10,019 nucleotides of DNA from NCBI GenBank assembly GCA_023145125.1, contig JAGLEK010000033.1, forward strand, positions 1 to 10,019, in the 5' to 3' direction. This document shows positions 1 to 8,700 of the stretch, one piece after another. The position numbers and the translations under genes are program-made. Below the pieces are notes generated by a model. That model did no database searches, was not told the DNA's origin, and worked only from the letters and a program-made list of their open reading frames with translations. The DNA comes from Bacteroidales bacterium. Lineage in GTDB: Bacteria > Bacteroidota > Bacteroidia > Bacteroidales > B18-G4. Position 1 is the first letter of the stretch, and the number at the start of each line of letters is the position of its first letter.

Positions 1-570
1 GATATATTACCGCTCCCGGAACAGGCCGCCGCACCAAGCGGGCCCGAGACTGTTGATACGGACGAAACTCCTACAACAGTATATGCTACTACGGGTGCAG
101 CCAATGCAGATACATATGGCTGGGCAATCACTCCTGCTGATGCATACACAGATATCAGTGTCGATGGCATGGAGTGTACCGTTACCTGGGCATATCCATA
201 CACAGGCCCGGCAAACATCAGTGTTAAGGGTATGAATGATTGTGGTGAAGGAAGCTTCTCAAGCGAACTCAATGTAACGCTTGAAAACTCCTTTGGAATC
301 GATGAGCTTGCCCGGGCACTCGGCCTTGCCGTTTATCCTAACCCGAACAAAGGAAGCTTTACCCTCGAACTGGCAACCACACAGGTTGATAAGGTAAATG
401 TCCGCATTGTAAATGCAGTCGGTCATCTTGTTTATGAAAAACAAGACATGCAGGTGAACAGCCACTTCAGCACCAACATTGATATTTCAGGAGAAGCCGA
501 AGGCATCTACCTGATGGTTGTTGAAAGCGACCTTGGCGTTCATACCGGCAGGATCGTTATTCAGAAATAG
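1..570 (+). CDS. C-terminal part of a T9SS-exported surface protein (5' end outside window)
   Basis: The frame is open from the first base to a TAG stop, giving the last 189 residues of a larger protein. Residues 1-95 form a PKD/Ig-like domain: GPETV near the start, a central YGWAITP and a closing KGMNDCGEGSFS. The same pattern occurs near the C-termini of both peptidases downstream (GPDFVN, YEWAVDP, RAMNTCGDGEFS). After a linker, the last 80 or so residues are a T9SS type A sorting domain, beginning YPNPNKGSFTLEL and ending with the strand-rich GIYLMVV and GRIVIQK. In this family the domain directs passage through the outer-membrane translocon and is normally cleaved off as the protein is attached to the surface. 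The catalytic or binding head lies outside the window, so its activity cannot be stated. The shared tail suggests it may be another member of the peptidase cluster, but any T9SS cargo would fit. Confidence 0.9.
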   Translation, partial: DILPLPEQAAAPSGPETVDTDETPTTVYATTGAANADTYGWAITPADAYTDISVDGMECTVTWAYPYTGPANISVKGMNDCGEGSFSSELNVTLENSFGIDELARALGLAVYPNPNKGSFTLELATTQVDKVNVRIVNAVGHLVYEKQDMQVNSHFSTNIDISGEAEGIYLMVVESDLGVHTGRIVIQK

Positions 571-595
571 AATACATATTATCCAGCTTAATATT

Positions 596-627
596 AAAAG
601 AGCCTTCTCCCGGAAGGCTCTTTTTTT
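596..627 (+). terminator. Rho-independent terminator after the first cargo gene
   Basis: A perfect 11-bp stem (AAAGAGCCTTC pairing with GAAGGCTCTTT) closes a 5-nt loop (TCCCG) and runs into a seven-T tract. It begins 26 nt after the stop codon. The A-run on the 5' side makes it potentially bidirectional. It separates the first cargo gene from the barrel gene. Confidence 0.92.
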
Positions 628-658
628 GAATACGTATGTATTTGCTTTGAATTTAAGC

Positions 659-688
659 TTTGCTCTGAGGAATATTTTCGTATTTTTG
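659..688 (+). promoter_or_regulatory. Bacteroidota-type promoter for the barrel gene
   Basis: TTTG (659-662), an 18-nt spacer and TATTTTTG (681-688) match the Bacteroidota primary sigma consensus TTTG-N19-TAnnTTTG. The expected transcript start is a few bases after 688, giving a leader of roughly 30 nt before the ATG at 727. The leader is A/T-rich and has no strong Shine-Dalgarno sequence, as is usual in this phylum. Confidence 0.7.
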
Positions 689-726
689 CTTTGAGTATAA
701 GATTTATTCATTAAAATTATATTGAT

Positions 727-1302
727 ATGAAAAAGCTAAGTTTACTATTAGTTGCAGTCTTCCTGGTTTTTGCAACTGCCAGAAGCCAGGAACTTGTTTT
801 TGGAAAAGGTAATTCCGCAATCAATCTTGGTATTGGTTTCGGAAGCACTATTCTTCACGGAGTTGGTTATAAAATGGGATTCCCATCCATTTCTGTCACC
901 TATGAATATGGAATTGTTGAAATCCCAATGGGAAGCAAACTCACAGGTGTAGTGAGTGCCGGTGGTTTGTTAGGATACGGCGGAGCCAAATATGAGTATT
1001 CTTTATGGGATAACGTGTCCTACAATTACAACTACTTTATGTTTGCAGCTCGTGGTAATTATCACTTTATCTTCCATGACAAGTTCGATCCTTATGCAGG
1101 TGTTCTTATTGGTTATTATTTACTTAATGGAAAATGGAAAGGAGATGGAACATACCATGATAATTGGACTGCTAATTCTGGGGCTTTCAGGGCAGGAGTT
1201 TATGTCGGTGCACGCTGGTTCTTCACTCCTGCAATTGCGGTATTTTCAGAGCTGGGATATGGCATGTCTTATTTCACTATTGGTGGCACCTTCAAGTTCT
1301 GA
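727..1302 (+). CDS. Small outer-membrane beta-barrel protein
   Basis: This is a complete 191-residue protein. It starts with a Sec signal peptide (MKKLS, then a hydrophobic LLLVAVFLVFATA core, cleavage around residues 18-21). The rest is built of alternating aromatic and glycine-rich strands typical of an eight- to ten-stranded barrel, for example INLGIGFGS, FAARGNYHFIF, PYAGVLIGYYL and GVYVGARWFF. It ends in GGTFKF; a terminal Phe in a strand is the usual recognition signal for the BAM assembly machinery. Family knowledge places such proteins in the outer membrane, but neither a pore nor a ligand can be predicted. The gene is flanked by its own promoter and terminator, so it is probably a single transcription unit. 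Its position between cargo genes is suggestive but proves no link. Confidence 0.88.
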   Translation: MKKLSLLLVAVFLVFATARSQELVFGKGNSAINLGIGFGSTILHGVGYKMGFPSISVTYEYGIVEIPMGSKLTGVVSAGGLLGYGGAKYEYSLWDNVSYNYNYFMFAARGNYHFIFHDKFDPYAGVLIGYYLLNGKWKGDGTYHDNWTANSGAFRAGVYVGARWFFTPAIAVFSELGYGMSYFTIGGTFKF

Positions 1303-1334
1303 TATTCATAACATTAAAAATATTTTTCATCCTA

Positions 1335-1370
1335 AAACCTCCGGTGGGCTTTCCTTCGGAGGTTTCTTTT
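1335..1370 (+). terminator. Rho-independent terminator after the barrel gene
   Basis: A 9-bp perfect stem (AAACCTCCG at 1335-1343 with CGGAGGTTT at 1357-1365) encloses a 13-nt loop and is followed by CTTTTATT. It starts 32 nt after the TGA stop. Its 3' part overlaps the upstream half of the next promoter, a compact arrangement. Confidence 0.85.
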
Positions 1371-1380
1371 ATTACCTTTG
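1350..1380 (+). promoter_or_regulatory. Probable promoter for the first C25 peptidase
   Basis: TACCTTTG at 1373-1380 matches the -7 element TAnnTTTG exactly. TTTC at 1350-1353, 19 nt upstream, is a one-mismatch -33 element. A start near 1386 would give an untranslated leader of about 150 nt before the ATG at 1536. I saw no better match closer to the gene, although weaker elements around 1409-1440 cannot be excluded. Confidence 0.55.
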
Positions 1381-1382
1381 TA

Positions 1383-1489
1383 AAGGATAAATTGCTTATC
1401 CTTAATTGTTTGGAAAAATTCTAAATAGCATAATCATAGCTTGTTTTTATGAGGCTATGCCTGTTGTGTATCAAGATTATATATATCTT
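1383..1489 (+). other. Inverted repeats in the leader of the first C25 peptidase
   Basis: This part of the 233-bp gap (1303-1535) contains no gene but has three inverted repeats. AAGGATAA (1383-1390) pairs perfectly with TTATCCTT (1396-1403) over a 5-nt loop. CATAGC (1435-1440) pairs with GCTATG (1454-1459). AAGAT (1473-1477) and ATCTT (1485-1489) flank an AT run. GCATA at 1428-1432 could instead pair with TATGC at 1456-1460, so the middle hairpin has an alternative form. They could be operator sites or mRNA structures, or chance in A/T-rich DNA. No known riboswitch class is recognised. Confidence 0.35.
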
Positions 1490-1535
1490 CAACGCCGTTT
1501 ATAAAACAAAACTATAATCTCCAAAAAATAATCCT

Positions 1536-4500
1536 ATGAAAAGACTAAATTATTTTCTTGTCATTCTGGCACTTCTGATCGCACAGGGTGCATTTGCACA
1601 AAATAACTGGATCTCCTTTGACGGGGCTGATCCTCAGTTCCCGGCAGTTGTTGTCGAGGAACAGGATATGAGTGGAATAACACTGAGTATAAGCATCCCG
1701 GGTATGTATTCGGAAGAAGTCATACATAACGGGATCACGTATCAACGCCTGACTTTCGAAGCCTGGCAAACTTTGCATGAGGTGGGTATGCCTGAGCTTC
1801 CCGTCATAAGCGAGATCATTGCACTCCCGGCCGACAGGCTTGTGAAAGTTAAAGTGCTGGAAACCGAATCTGTCATGCTCGATAATATGATGGTCTACCC
1901 TGCACAAACACCATCCAAAGATATTTCAAACGGAGAGTATACCGGTTTCGATATCAATGAAGCCTTCTACTCACAGGATATAACTTTCCCGGAAATAATG
2001 TCCAACACCAATAAACCTGGTATCTGGAGAGATGTTAAGGTCGCCGGGCTGCATATTTGCCCCTTCCAGTACAAGGCTGCCAGCAGGCAACTGGAAGTGA
2101 TAACACATATGCGCCTGAGGGTCGATTTCTATGGAACAGATACTGAAGTTGTCCTGAACAGGGATAAGAATATCTCGCAGTATTTTTACAATATGTATAA
2201 TGCAAAGATCCTCAATTTTGAGGCTATGGGTTATACCACAGAAATCACCAGGGCCGACGACGATATTAAATATCTGATCATTACCAATACCAATCCTCTT
2301 ACTACACTGGAGCCTTTTATCGACTGGAAAAACAGGCAGGGATTCAGGGTGGAAGTTAAGACAATGGAATCAGGCTTTGACTCACCACAGGATTTTAAGG
2401 ACTATATAACACAATTGTATACCAGCGATAACCTGGAATACGTGCTGATGGTAGGGGATGCTTATCCCAGCGGTGGCAACAACGGGGGACCGGATGATGT
2501 ACCTATGTACTGGTGGGCGCCTTCGGGTGGAGATCCAACCTATTCTGACACCTGGTATGTATGCCTCGATGGAGGTGATGATCATTATGCCGATCTTGCT
2601 ATAGGCCGTTTTACCTATGACAATCTCTCGGACCTGGAGCTGCAACTCCAGAAAACCTTAGATCATTACCAGGCACCCGATGTCTCTTCAAACTGGGCTG
2701 AGAATACCTTGCTGGTTGCCCATAAGGAAAACTATCCGTCGAAATACACACAGTGTAAAAATGAAATTGAAGGTTATAACTATGCTCTGCAAACTCCAAT
2801 TTTTACGGAATGTTATGGCGGTGCCGGAGCTGGCAACAATGATATCATTGACTTCGTAAACACAACCTCCTGCGGGATCTTTAATTATCGCGGGCACGGC
2901 AGTGCAACTGAATTCTGGCAATGGGGTGCTCAAGGTTCTTTTACCAATACACATATCCAGCAGTTAACCAATACTGATAGGTTATTTGTTCTTTTTGATG
3001 TTTGCTGTGACAATATGGATATCGTAGCCCACGCCGGCGACTGTCTTTGCGAATCATTTATGAAGTCGCCTGTTGCTGCCGTTGCCATCAATGGAGCCAT
3101 CATTCCTTCTTATACTGTTCCTAATCATGATTACGATAAGGAAATGTATAAAGCAGTATTTCATGAGGGAATATACAATATCGGTTATGTCACCAATTTT
3201 GCCAATCTTACAGTACTGAATGTACATGGCAGCATCGGAAAGTCAAATGTCAGGACTTACCTCTGGCTTGGCGACGCCTCCCTGGAACCATGGACACTGC
3301 AACCTGCCGAATTGGAAGTAACTCATATGCCAACTTTATTTATAGGTTTTACCGAATTCACTGTAAATGTTGAAAGCGGTGGCAGTCCGGTAGAAGGAGC
3401 CAGGGTTTGTATTACTAATGAAGATCTTTCGCTATATGCCATAGGGTTCACAGATGCTTCTGGAGAAGTTATCATTGACTTCGGCGGGCCGGTGCAGAAT
3501 CCCGGAACAGCTACCATTGTAGTTTCTTCACACAACTATGTTCCTTATATCACTGATATCCCTATAATTCCACAGCAAGGCTCATATTTGATGCTTGAAA
3601 ATGTCGTAGTTGACGATAAGGCAGGTAATAACAATGGCCAGGCTGATTTTATGGAGTTTATTTGCCTTGATGTAAGCCTTGAAAATATAGGTATTGAAAT
3701 AGCGGAAAATGCTACCGCTACGATCTCAACAACTGATGTATATATCACCATTGTCGATGCTGAGGGTGGCTGGGGTGATATTCCCGGCAATTCTATTGGA
3801 ACGGCAGACAGTGCTTTTTCAATACAGGTAGCTGATGATGTACCGGATGGACATATTGCACTTGTGGAAATGGAGATAATGGATGATACCGATGGCCAAT
3901 GGTTTGCTGAATTCGAACTGCTGCTGGGATCACCAATCATCAATATCGTTGAAGTGATGATTGATGATGCAGCCGGTGGAAATGACAATGGCAGGCTCGA
4001 TCCGGGTGAAACAGTGACTGTAAAGGTTAAAAATAATAACCTGGGGCATTGCCCGGCAGAAAATACTATTGCCACACTTGTATCCGGCAGTCCATATCTT
4101 ACATTCCTTAATGATTATGATTCACTTGGAACCCTTGGGCTCCTTGGTTTCCAGTGGGCCGAATTCGAGATTGAAGTCGAAGCCAATGCTCCGGATGGCA
4201 TATATTATGCCGATTTCAGTTATGAACTCGCATCTGTTCCTTTTAGTGAAACCCTGGACTTTTCAAGGAAGATCGGAATCATAGTCGAAGACTGGGAAAC
4301 AAACAGTTTCGATTCTTTCGAATGGCAACAGGGAGGGGATCATAACTGGAATACTTCCGCTATTTACCCCTTTGAAGGTGATTACCATGCAAAAAGCGGA
4401 AATATTAGTGATAATCAGACTTCACAGCTTTACCTCAGTACAGAGGTGATGATCGCAGATACTATATATTTCTACCTGAAAACTTCCTCAGAAGTTTCTG

Positions 4501-5504
4501 ATAAACTAAAATTCTATGTCGATAACAGCCTGAAAGATGAATGGTCGGGTATTGGCAATGGATGGATACTCGCCAAATATTACGTTGGCGAAGGAGTACA
4601 CACTTTTAAGTGGATTTACGAGAAAAATGCAGTTATTTCGTCAGGAGACGATTGTGCATGGATCGATTTCATTGAATTCCCTCCATTGATGACCCTTACA
4701 GCCTTCGCCGGCTTTGATGCAATGATCTGTGAAGGCGAAGACTTCCAGTGCGACGGACAGGCTACTGCTTATGAAACAGTGCTCTGGAGCACCTCAGGAA
4801 CAGGGGTATTTGATGATGCAACTTTACTGGATCCCATCTACACTCCAAGCACAGATGACCTGAACAGTGGCTGGGTGACACTAAGCCTGGAAGCTACAGA
4901 TATAGACTTACAAACTGCTTATGATAACATGACCCTGAGTTTCCGCACGGAACCGGCTATGGCTGAACAACCAGTCGGACCCGACTTTGTTAACGTGTAT
5001 TATACAACAATTTCAGACTACACAACTGAACCGGTTGAATTTGCCGATTATTATGAATGGGCTGTTGACCCCACCGAAGCCGGTAACATCGATGGTATTG
5101 GCACAATCGGTACTATCACATGGAATCAATCTTTCCTGGGGACAGCAACGATATCGGTGCGTGCCATGAATACCTGTGGTGATGGTGAATTCTCAGAAGG
5201 TTTTGAAGTGGAGGTTGATAATTTCACGTCTGTGGAAGAATACACCGAAGAACAAAACCTCGCCATCTTCCCAAATCCTAATAAAGGTGAATTTACCATT
5301 CAACTTAATGGTGATGACCTTGGAATTGCCGAAGTAAGGATCTACGACATCAGTGGTACTCTGGTATATCATGAAACAGATATCGACGCCGCACAAGGGT
5401 TCACAGGCAGGATCAACATGACGGACTATCCACAGGGCATGTACTTTGTTAAAGTAATGCACGAACACGGGGCCATTGTGAAAAAGATACTGCTCAGCAG
5501 ATAA
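1536..5504 (+). CDS. Gingipain-like C25 cysteine peptidase with T9SS sorting domain (Rgp-like head)
   Basis: A 1322-residue secreted endopeptidase. Signal peptide: residues 1-22, ending GAFAQ. A C25-type propeptide follows to about residue 239 (GMPELPVI at 84-91). The peptidase domain spans about 243-600. His454 lies in YRGHGS and Cys491 in LFDVCC, the catalytic pair. Glu398 in AHKE aligns with the third active-site residue of RgpB (Glu152). LGDASLEPW near 579 matches the end of gingipain heads (FGDPSL). A C25-type Ig domain covers about 595-685. Two Ig-like domains follow with Asp/Asn-rich turns (DDKAGNNNGQADF at 693-705; DDAAGGNDNGRLDPGE at 810-825). Next come a jelly-roll-like domain (about 918-1050, EDWE to CAWIDFIEFPP), two PKD/Ig-like domains (to about 1230) and a type A sorting domain (FPNPNKGEF, about 1240-1322). 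The Asp that gives RgpB its arginine preference is not evident, so specificity is open. The start is supported by the signal peptide. The gene probably uses the promoter at 1350-1380. Confidence 0.95.
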   Translation: MKRLNYFLVILALLIAQGAFAQNNWISFDGADPQFPAVVVEEQDMSGITLSISIPGMYSEEVIHNGITYQRLTFEAWQTLHEVGMPELPVISEIIALPADRLVKVKVLETESVMLDNMMVYPAQTPSKDISNGEYTGFDINEAFYSQDITFPEIMSNTNKPGIWRDVKVAGLHICPFQYKAASRQLEVITHMRLRVDFYGTDTEVVLNRDKNISQYFYNMYNAKILNFEAMGYTTEITRADDDIKYLIITNTNPLTTLEPFIDWKNRQGFRVEVKTMESGFDSPQDFKDYITQLYTSDNLEYVLMVGDAYPSGGNNGGPDDVPMYWWAPSGGDPTYSDTWYVCLDGGDDHYADLAIGRFTYDNLSDLELQLQKTLDHYQAPDVSSNWAENTLLVAHKENYPSKYTQCKNEIEGYNYALQTPIFTECYGGAGAGNNDIIDFVNTTSCGIFNYRGHGSATEFWQWGAQGSFTNTHIQQLTNTDRLFVLFDVCCDNMDIVAHAGDCLCESFMKSPVAAVAINGAIIPSYTVPNHDYDKEMYKAVFHEGIYNIGYVTNFANLTVLNVHGSIGKSNVRTYLWLGDASLEPWTLQPAELEVTHMPTLFIGFTEFTVNVESGGSPVEGARVCITNEDLSLYAIGFTDASGEVIIDFGGPVQNPGTATIVVSSHNYVPYITDIPIIPQQGSYLMLENVVVDDKAGNNNGQADFMEFICLDVSLENIGIEIAENATATISTTDVYITIVDAEGGWGDIPGNSIGTADSAFSIQVADDVPDGHIALVEMEIMDDTDGQWFAEFELLLGSPIINIVEVMIDDAAGGNDNGRLDPGETVTVKVKNNNLGHCPAENTIATLVSGSPYLTFLNDYDSLGTLGLLGFQWAEFEIEVEANAPDGIYYADFSYELASVPFSETLDFSRKIGIIVEDWETNSFDSFEWQQGGDHNWNTSAIYPFEGDYHAKSGNISDNQTSQLYLSTEVMIADTIYFYLKTSSEVSDKLKFYVDNSLKDEWSGIGNGWILAKYYVGEGVHTFKWIYEKNAVISSGDDCAWIDFIEFPPLMTLTAFAGFDAMICEGEDFQCDGQATAYETVLWSTSGTGVFDDATLLDPIYTPSTDDLNSGWVTLSLEATDIDLQTAYDNMTLSFRTEPAMAEQPVGPDFVNVYYTTISDYTTEPVEFADYYEWAVDPTEAGNIDGIGTIGTITWNQSFLGTATISVRAMNTCGDGEFSEGFEVEVDNFTSVEEYTEEQNLAIFPNPNKGEFTIQLNGDDLGIAEVRIYDISGTLVYHETDIDAAQGFTGRINMTDYPQGMYFVKVMHEHGAIVKKILLSR

Positions 5505-5522
5505 TACAACACATATAAGCTT

Positions 5523-5698
5523 AAAAAGAGACTGCCTCAAAAGTCAGACATTTAAGTCATTTCGACCGAAGGGAGAAATCTATTCTACTGAGTATTAATA
5601 GTATAGATTTACTCGCTTCGCTCATGAGAGCACTTCACTTAGTTCTCGCTAACGCTCGAAATGACCTTGAGCAGACCTTTTAGACAGCCCCTTTTTTT
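5523..5698. repeat. Imperfect inverted-repeat element (MITE-like or dispersed intergenic repeat)
   Basis: This fills most of the 216-bp gap between the two peptidase genes. The outer 25 bases of each end pair imperfectly: left AAAAAGAGACTGCCTCAAAAG against right AAAAAGGGGCTGTCTAAAAGG, about 19 of 25 matches. Inside, GTCATTTCGA (5556-5565) is perfectly repeated inverted as TCGAAATGAC (5656-5665). A central hairpin is formed by AAATCTAT (5576-5583) and ATAGATTT (5603-5610). There is no transposase and no reading frame of note, and I could not define a target-site duplication. The GACTGCCTCAAAA-type ends resemble insertion-sequence termini, so a non-autonomous transposon is plausible. The right end finishes in CCCCTTTTTTT, so it could also terminate transcription from the first peptidase gene. 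Confidence 0.75.
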
Positions 5699-5720
5699 AC
5701 AAAATCAATAATTTGTTAAA

Positions 5721-8700
5721 ATGAAAAAATTATTCTCAGTTATTGCCTTTGCTTTATTTGCTTTTTGCAATGTGCAGGCACAAAGTATTATTCAGGTAGG
5801 ACAAAGCGGATCAAATGGTCTTACCATCGAAACAAACACTTTCTTTGAGTTCTCAGGAAAATACCAGGTGTCTTCCTTCTCCGCTCATGAAGAAAATACG
5901 GAAGAGGGGCTATTCACCCGCCTGGCATTACAGGGTAGCTCCAAAACAGATTTATTCGGCCATCCGGAAATGCCGGCCATCAGAAAACTGATAAGGGTTC
6001 CCCTCGGTGCCAATGCCGTGGTTACAATCCATAGTGCCGTTTATGAGGATATTGAATTGAAAGAAGAAGGCTATCCTGCAGCGGTTTATCCGGCGCAACC
6101 CCCAAGGATCAAAAGTGACGACTATCATGATTTTGTTATCGACAGGGCAGCATACCAGCAGGCCGGGTTTGAAAAATATGATCTGGTAAGCGTTGACATG
6201 CTTGGTATCTTAAGGGACAGGCGTATTGCCAGGATCAATTTTATTCCTTTTCAATACGACCCTGTCAATCACCTCTTAAGGGTATATCATCATATTGAAT
6301 TCACTGTAGATTTTAAAAATGCCGATATCCCGGCTACCCTTGCGCTGGAAGAGAATTTTGCATCCCCTGCCTTTCAATCCGTTAAGAATTCCCTCATAAA
6401 CGAAATTCCGGAAAGCAACAGGGAGAATCTCAAGTTATATCCAATAAAATATGTGATCATTGCTGACAGGATGTTCGAAAGCCAGCTGCAGCCACTTATT
6501 GAATGGAAAACCCAAAAAGGTTTTAAGGTTGTTGAAGCTTACACAGATGAATCAGCAGTTGGCAGCACACTGATGTCAATAAAAACATACATTCAGGGCT
6601 TATATAATGCCGGAACACCTGATGATCCGGCACCTTCTTATATCCTCTTTGTGGGTGATATACAACAGGTCCCGACCTGGGATAATGGCAATGGCGCCAC
6701 CGACCGTAATTACTGTGAGTTTAGCGGCGACCTTTTCCCGGAAATCTATTATGGAAGGTTTTCTGCACAAAACCCGGGGCAGCTTCAGCCGTATATCGAC
6801 AAAACCCTGCAATATGAAAAATATCAGATGCCGGATCCCACTTACCTTGATGAGGTGGTGATGGTTGCCGGAATGGACGGATCACATGGATATGACTGGG
6901 GCAACGGTCAGATCAATTACGGGACCATAAACTATTTCAATCCCGATCACGGAATCACATCCCATACCTACCTCTATCCACAATCCGGCCCCAGCGCCGC
7001 ACAGATACGGCAGGATATCAGTAATGGAGTTACTTTTGGGAATTATACAGCCCATTGCAGCCCGAGCGGATGGGCCGACCCCTCCTTTTTAATATCTCAC
7101 ATACCGGCACTTCAGAACCAGGATATGTATTGTGTACTGGTTGGGAACTGCTGCTCCTCCAGCGAATATCAGTTAAATGAATGCTTCGGTGAAGCCATTG
7201 TCCGTGCTGAGAATAAAGGCGCTGTTGGTTATATTGGAGCATCGAACAGCACCTACTGGGATGAAGATTATTATTTTGGCGTCGGAGTGGGGCAGATCTC
7301 ACAAAATCCACCATCCTATTCCCAGACCGGCCTTGGATCTTACGACCGGGCTTTTCATGATCATGGTGAGGAATTTGGAGAATGGTATGTCAGTGGTGAT
7401 GAAATGATCTTCGCCGGAAATATGGCAGTTACGGAAGGGGCGGCGGGATCGGCCCAATATTATTGGGACATATATAATTTCATTGGAGACCCGTCCCTGA
7501 TGGTATTCTTCTCCAATCCTCCTGTTACAGCGGCAACCTACACGCCATTACTTCCTCTTCAGTCAACATCATTCACTGTAACTACTGAACCTTATGCCTA
7601 TGTCGGCCTGTCAATGGATAACGAGTACATTGGTGCCGCACTGGCAAGTGAAGTTGGCATTGCAGTTTTAGAGTTCCCGGAACTAACTGAAGCAGGAACA
7701 GGTGATGTTGTAGTAACAAGGCAGAACGGGCAACCATTTTTCGGCACAGTCACCATTGCATCTCCTAACGGTCCTTATCTGATGCTTGATGAAGTTACTA
7801 TCAGTGACCCGGATGGCAACAATAACGGACAGGCTGATTTTGGAGAAACAGTAGCTCTGGATGTCAGCCTTGATAATGCCGGTAACGGAGATGCCATCAA
7901 TACTCTGAGCATATTGACTGGTAGTGATACTTATGTCATCACTTTGAAGAATTCCCATCAATGGCCAACAATTCCAGGACTATCGACACTGACTGAAGAC
8001 AGTACCTTTGCCCTGGAAATAGCTGATTACGTACCCGACCAGCATAAAGTCATCTATGAAATTGAACTTGAAACTTCAACTAAAGAAAGCTGGACATACG
8101 AGTACGAATTGACTGTCAACGCCCCTGTGTTTCTCATTGAATCTATGATCATTGACGACAGCCAGACCGGGAACAACAACGGAAGGCTCGACCCCGGTGA
8201 AACAGCAACCATTAAGATCATAAACAAAAATATAGGACATTGCGGAACCCAGAGCACAGAGGCACAACTAAATTCAATGTGTCAATATCTTAGCTTTGCC
8301 AATAACACTTATTCCATTGGCCCTTTAGGCTTACTTGGTTATAAGTATGCCGAGTTTGTTGTGGATGTTGACCCCGACGCCCCTGATGGTGCGGCTATTG
8401 CCTTGTTTGATTATACAGTGAGTTCGGGACCTTACATCGCCACTAAAGAATTCAGTGAAAAGATAGGGTTGATACTTGAGGATTTCGAAACCGGGGATTT
8501 TACCAAGTTTGATTGGGTAATGGAAGGAGATCAACCATGGCAGATCACCAGCATGTATCCTTATGAGGGGATTTATTCAGCCGTCTCAGGCAATATTGCC
8601 GATGGCCAAAGTTCAGTGCTTACCATTGACGTTGATGTGATGATCGCTGATACTGTTTCTTTTGTCTTGAAAGTTTCGTCTCAGTTAAATAAGGATAAAC

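Noticed and set aside
992..1390. Open frame of 132 codons overlapping the barrel gene
   Set aside because: It is in another frame of a well-supported barrel gene and runs through that gene's terminator.
3545..4075. Open frame of 176 codons on the minus strand
   Set aside because: It is antisense to the Ig-like domains of the first peptidase; the low-complexity Ser/Ile/Pro composition is the mirror of the sense codons, and no domain or start signal is visible.
5704..5720. TAATTTG just before the second peptidase gene as a -7 promoter element
   Set aside because: It is one base short of TAnnTTTG and lies only a few bases from the start codon, leaving no room for a transcript start.
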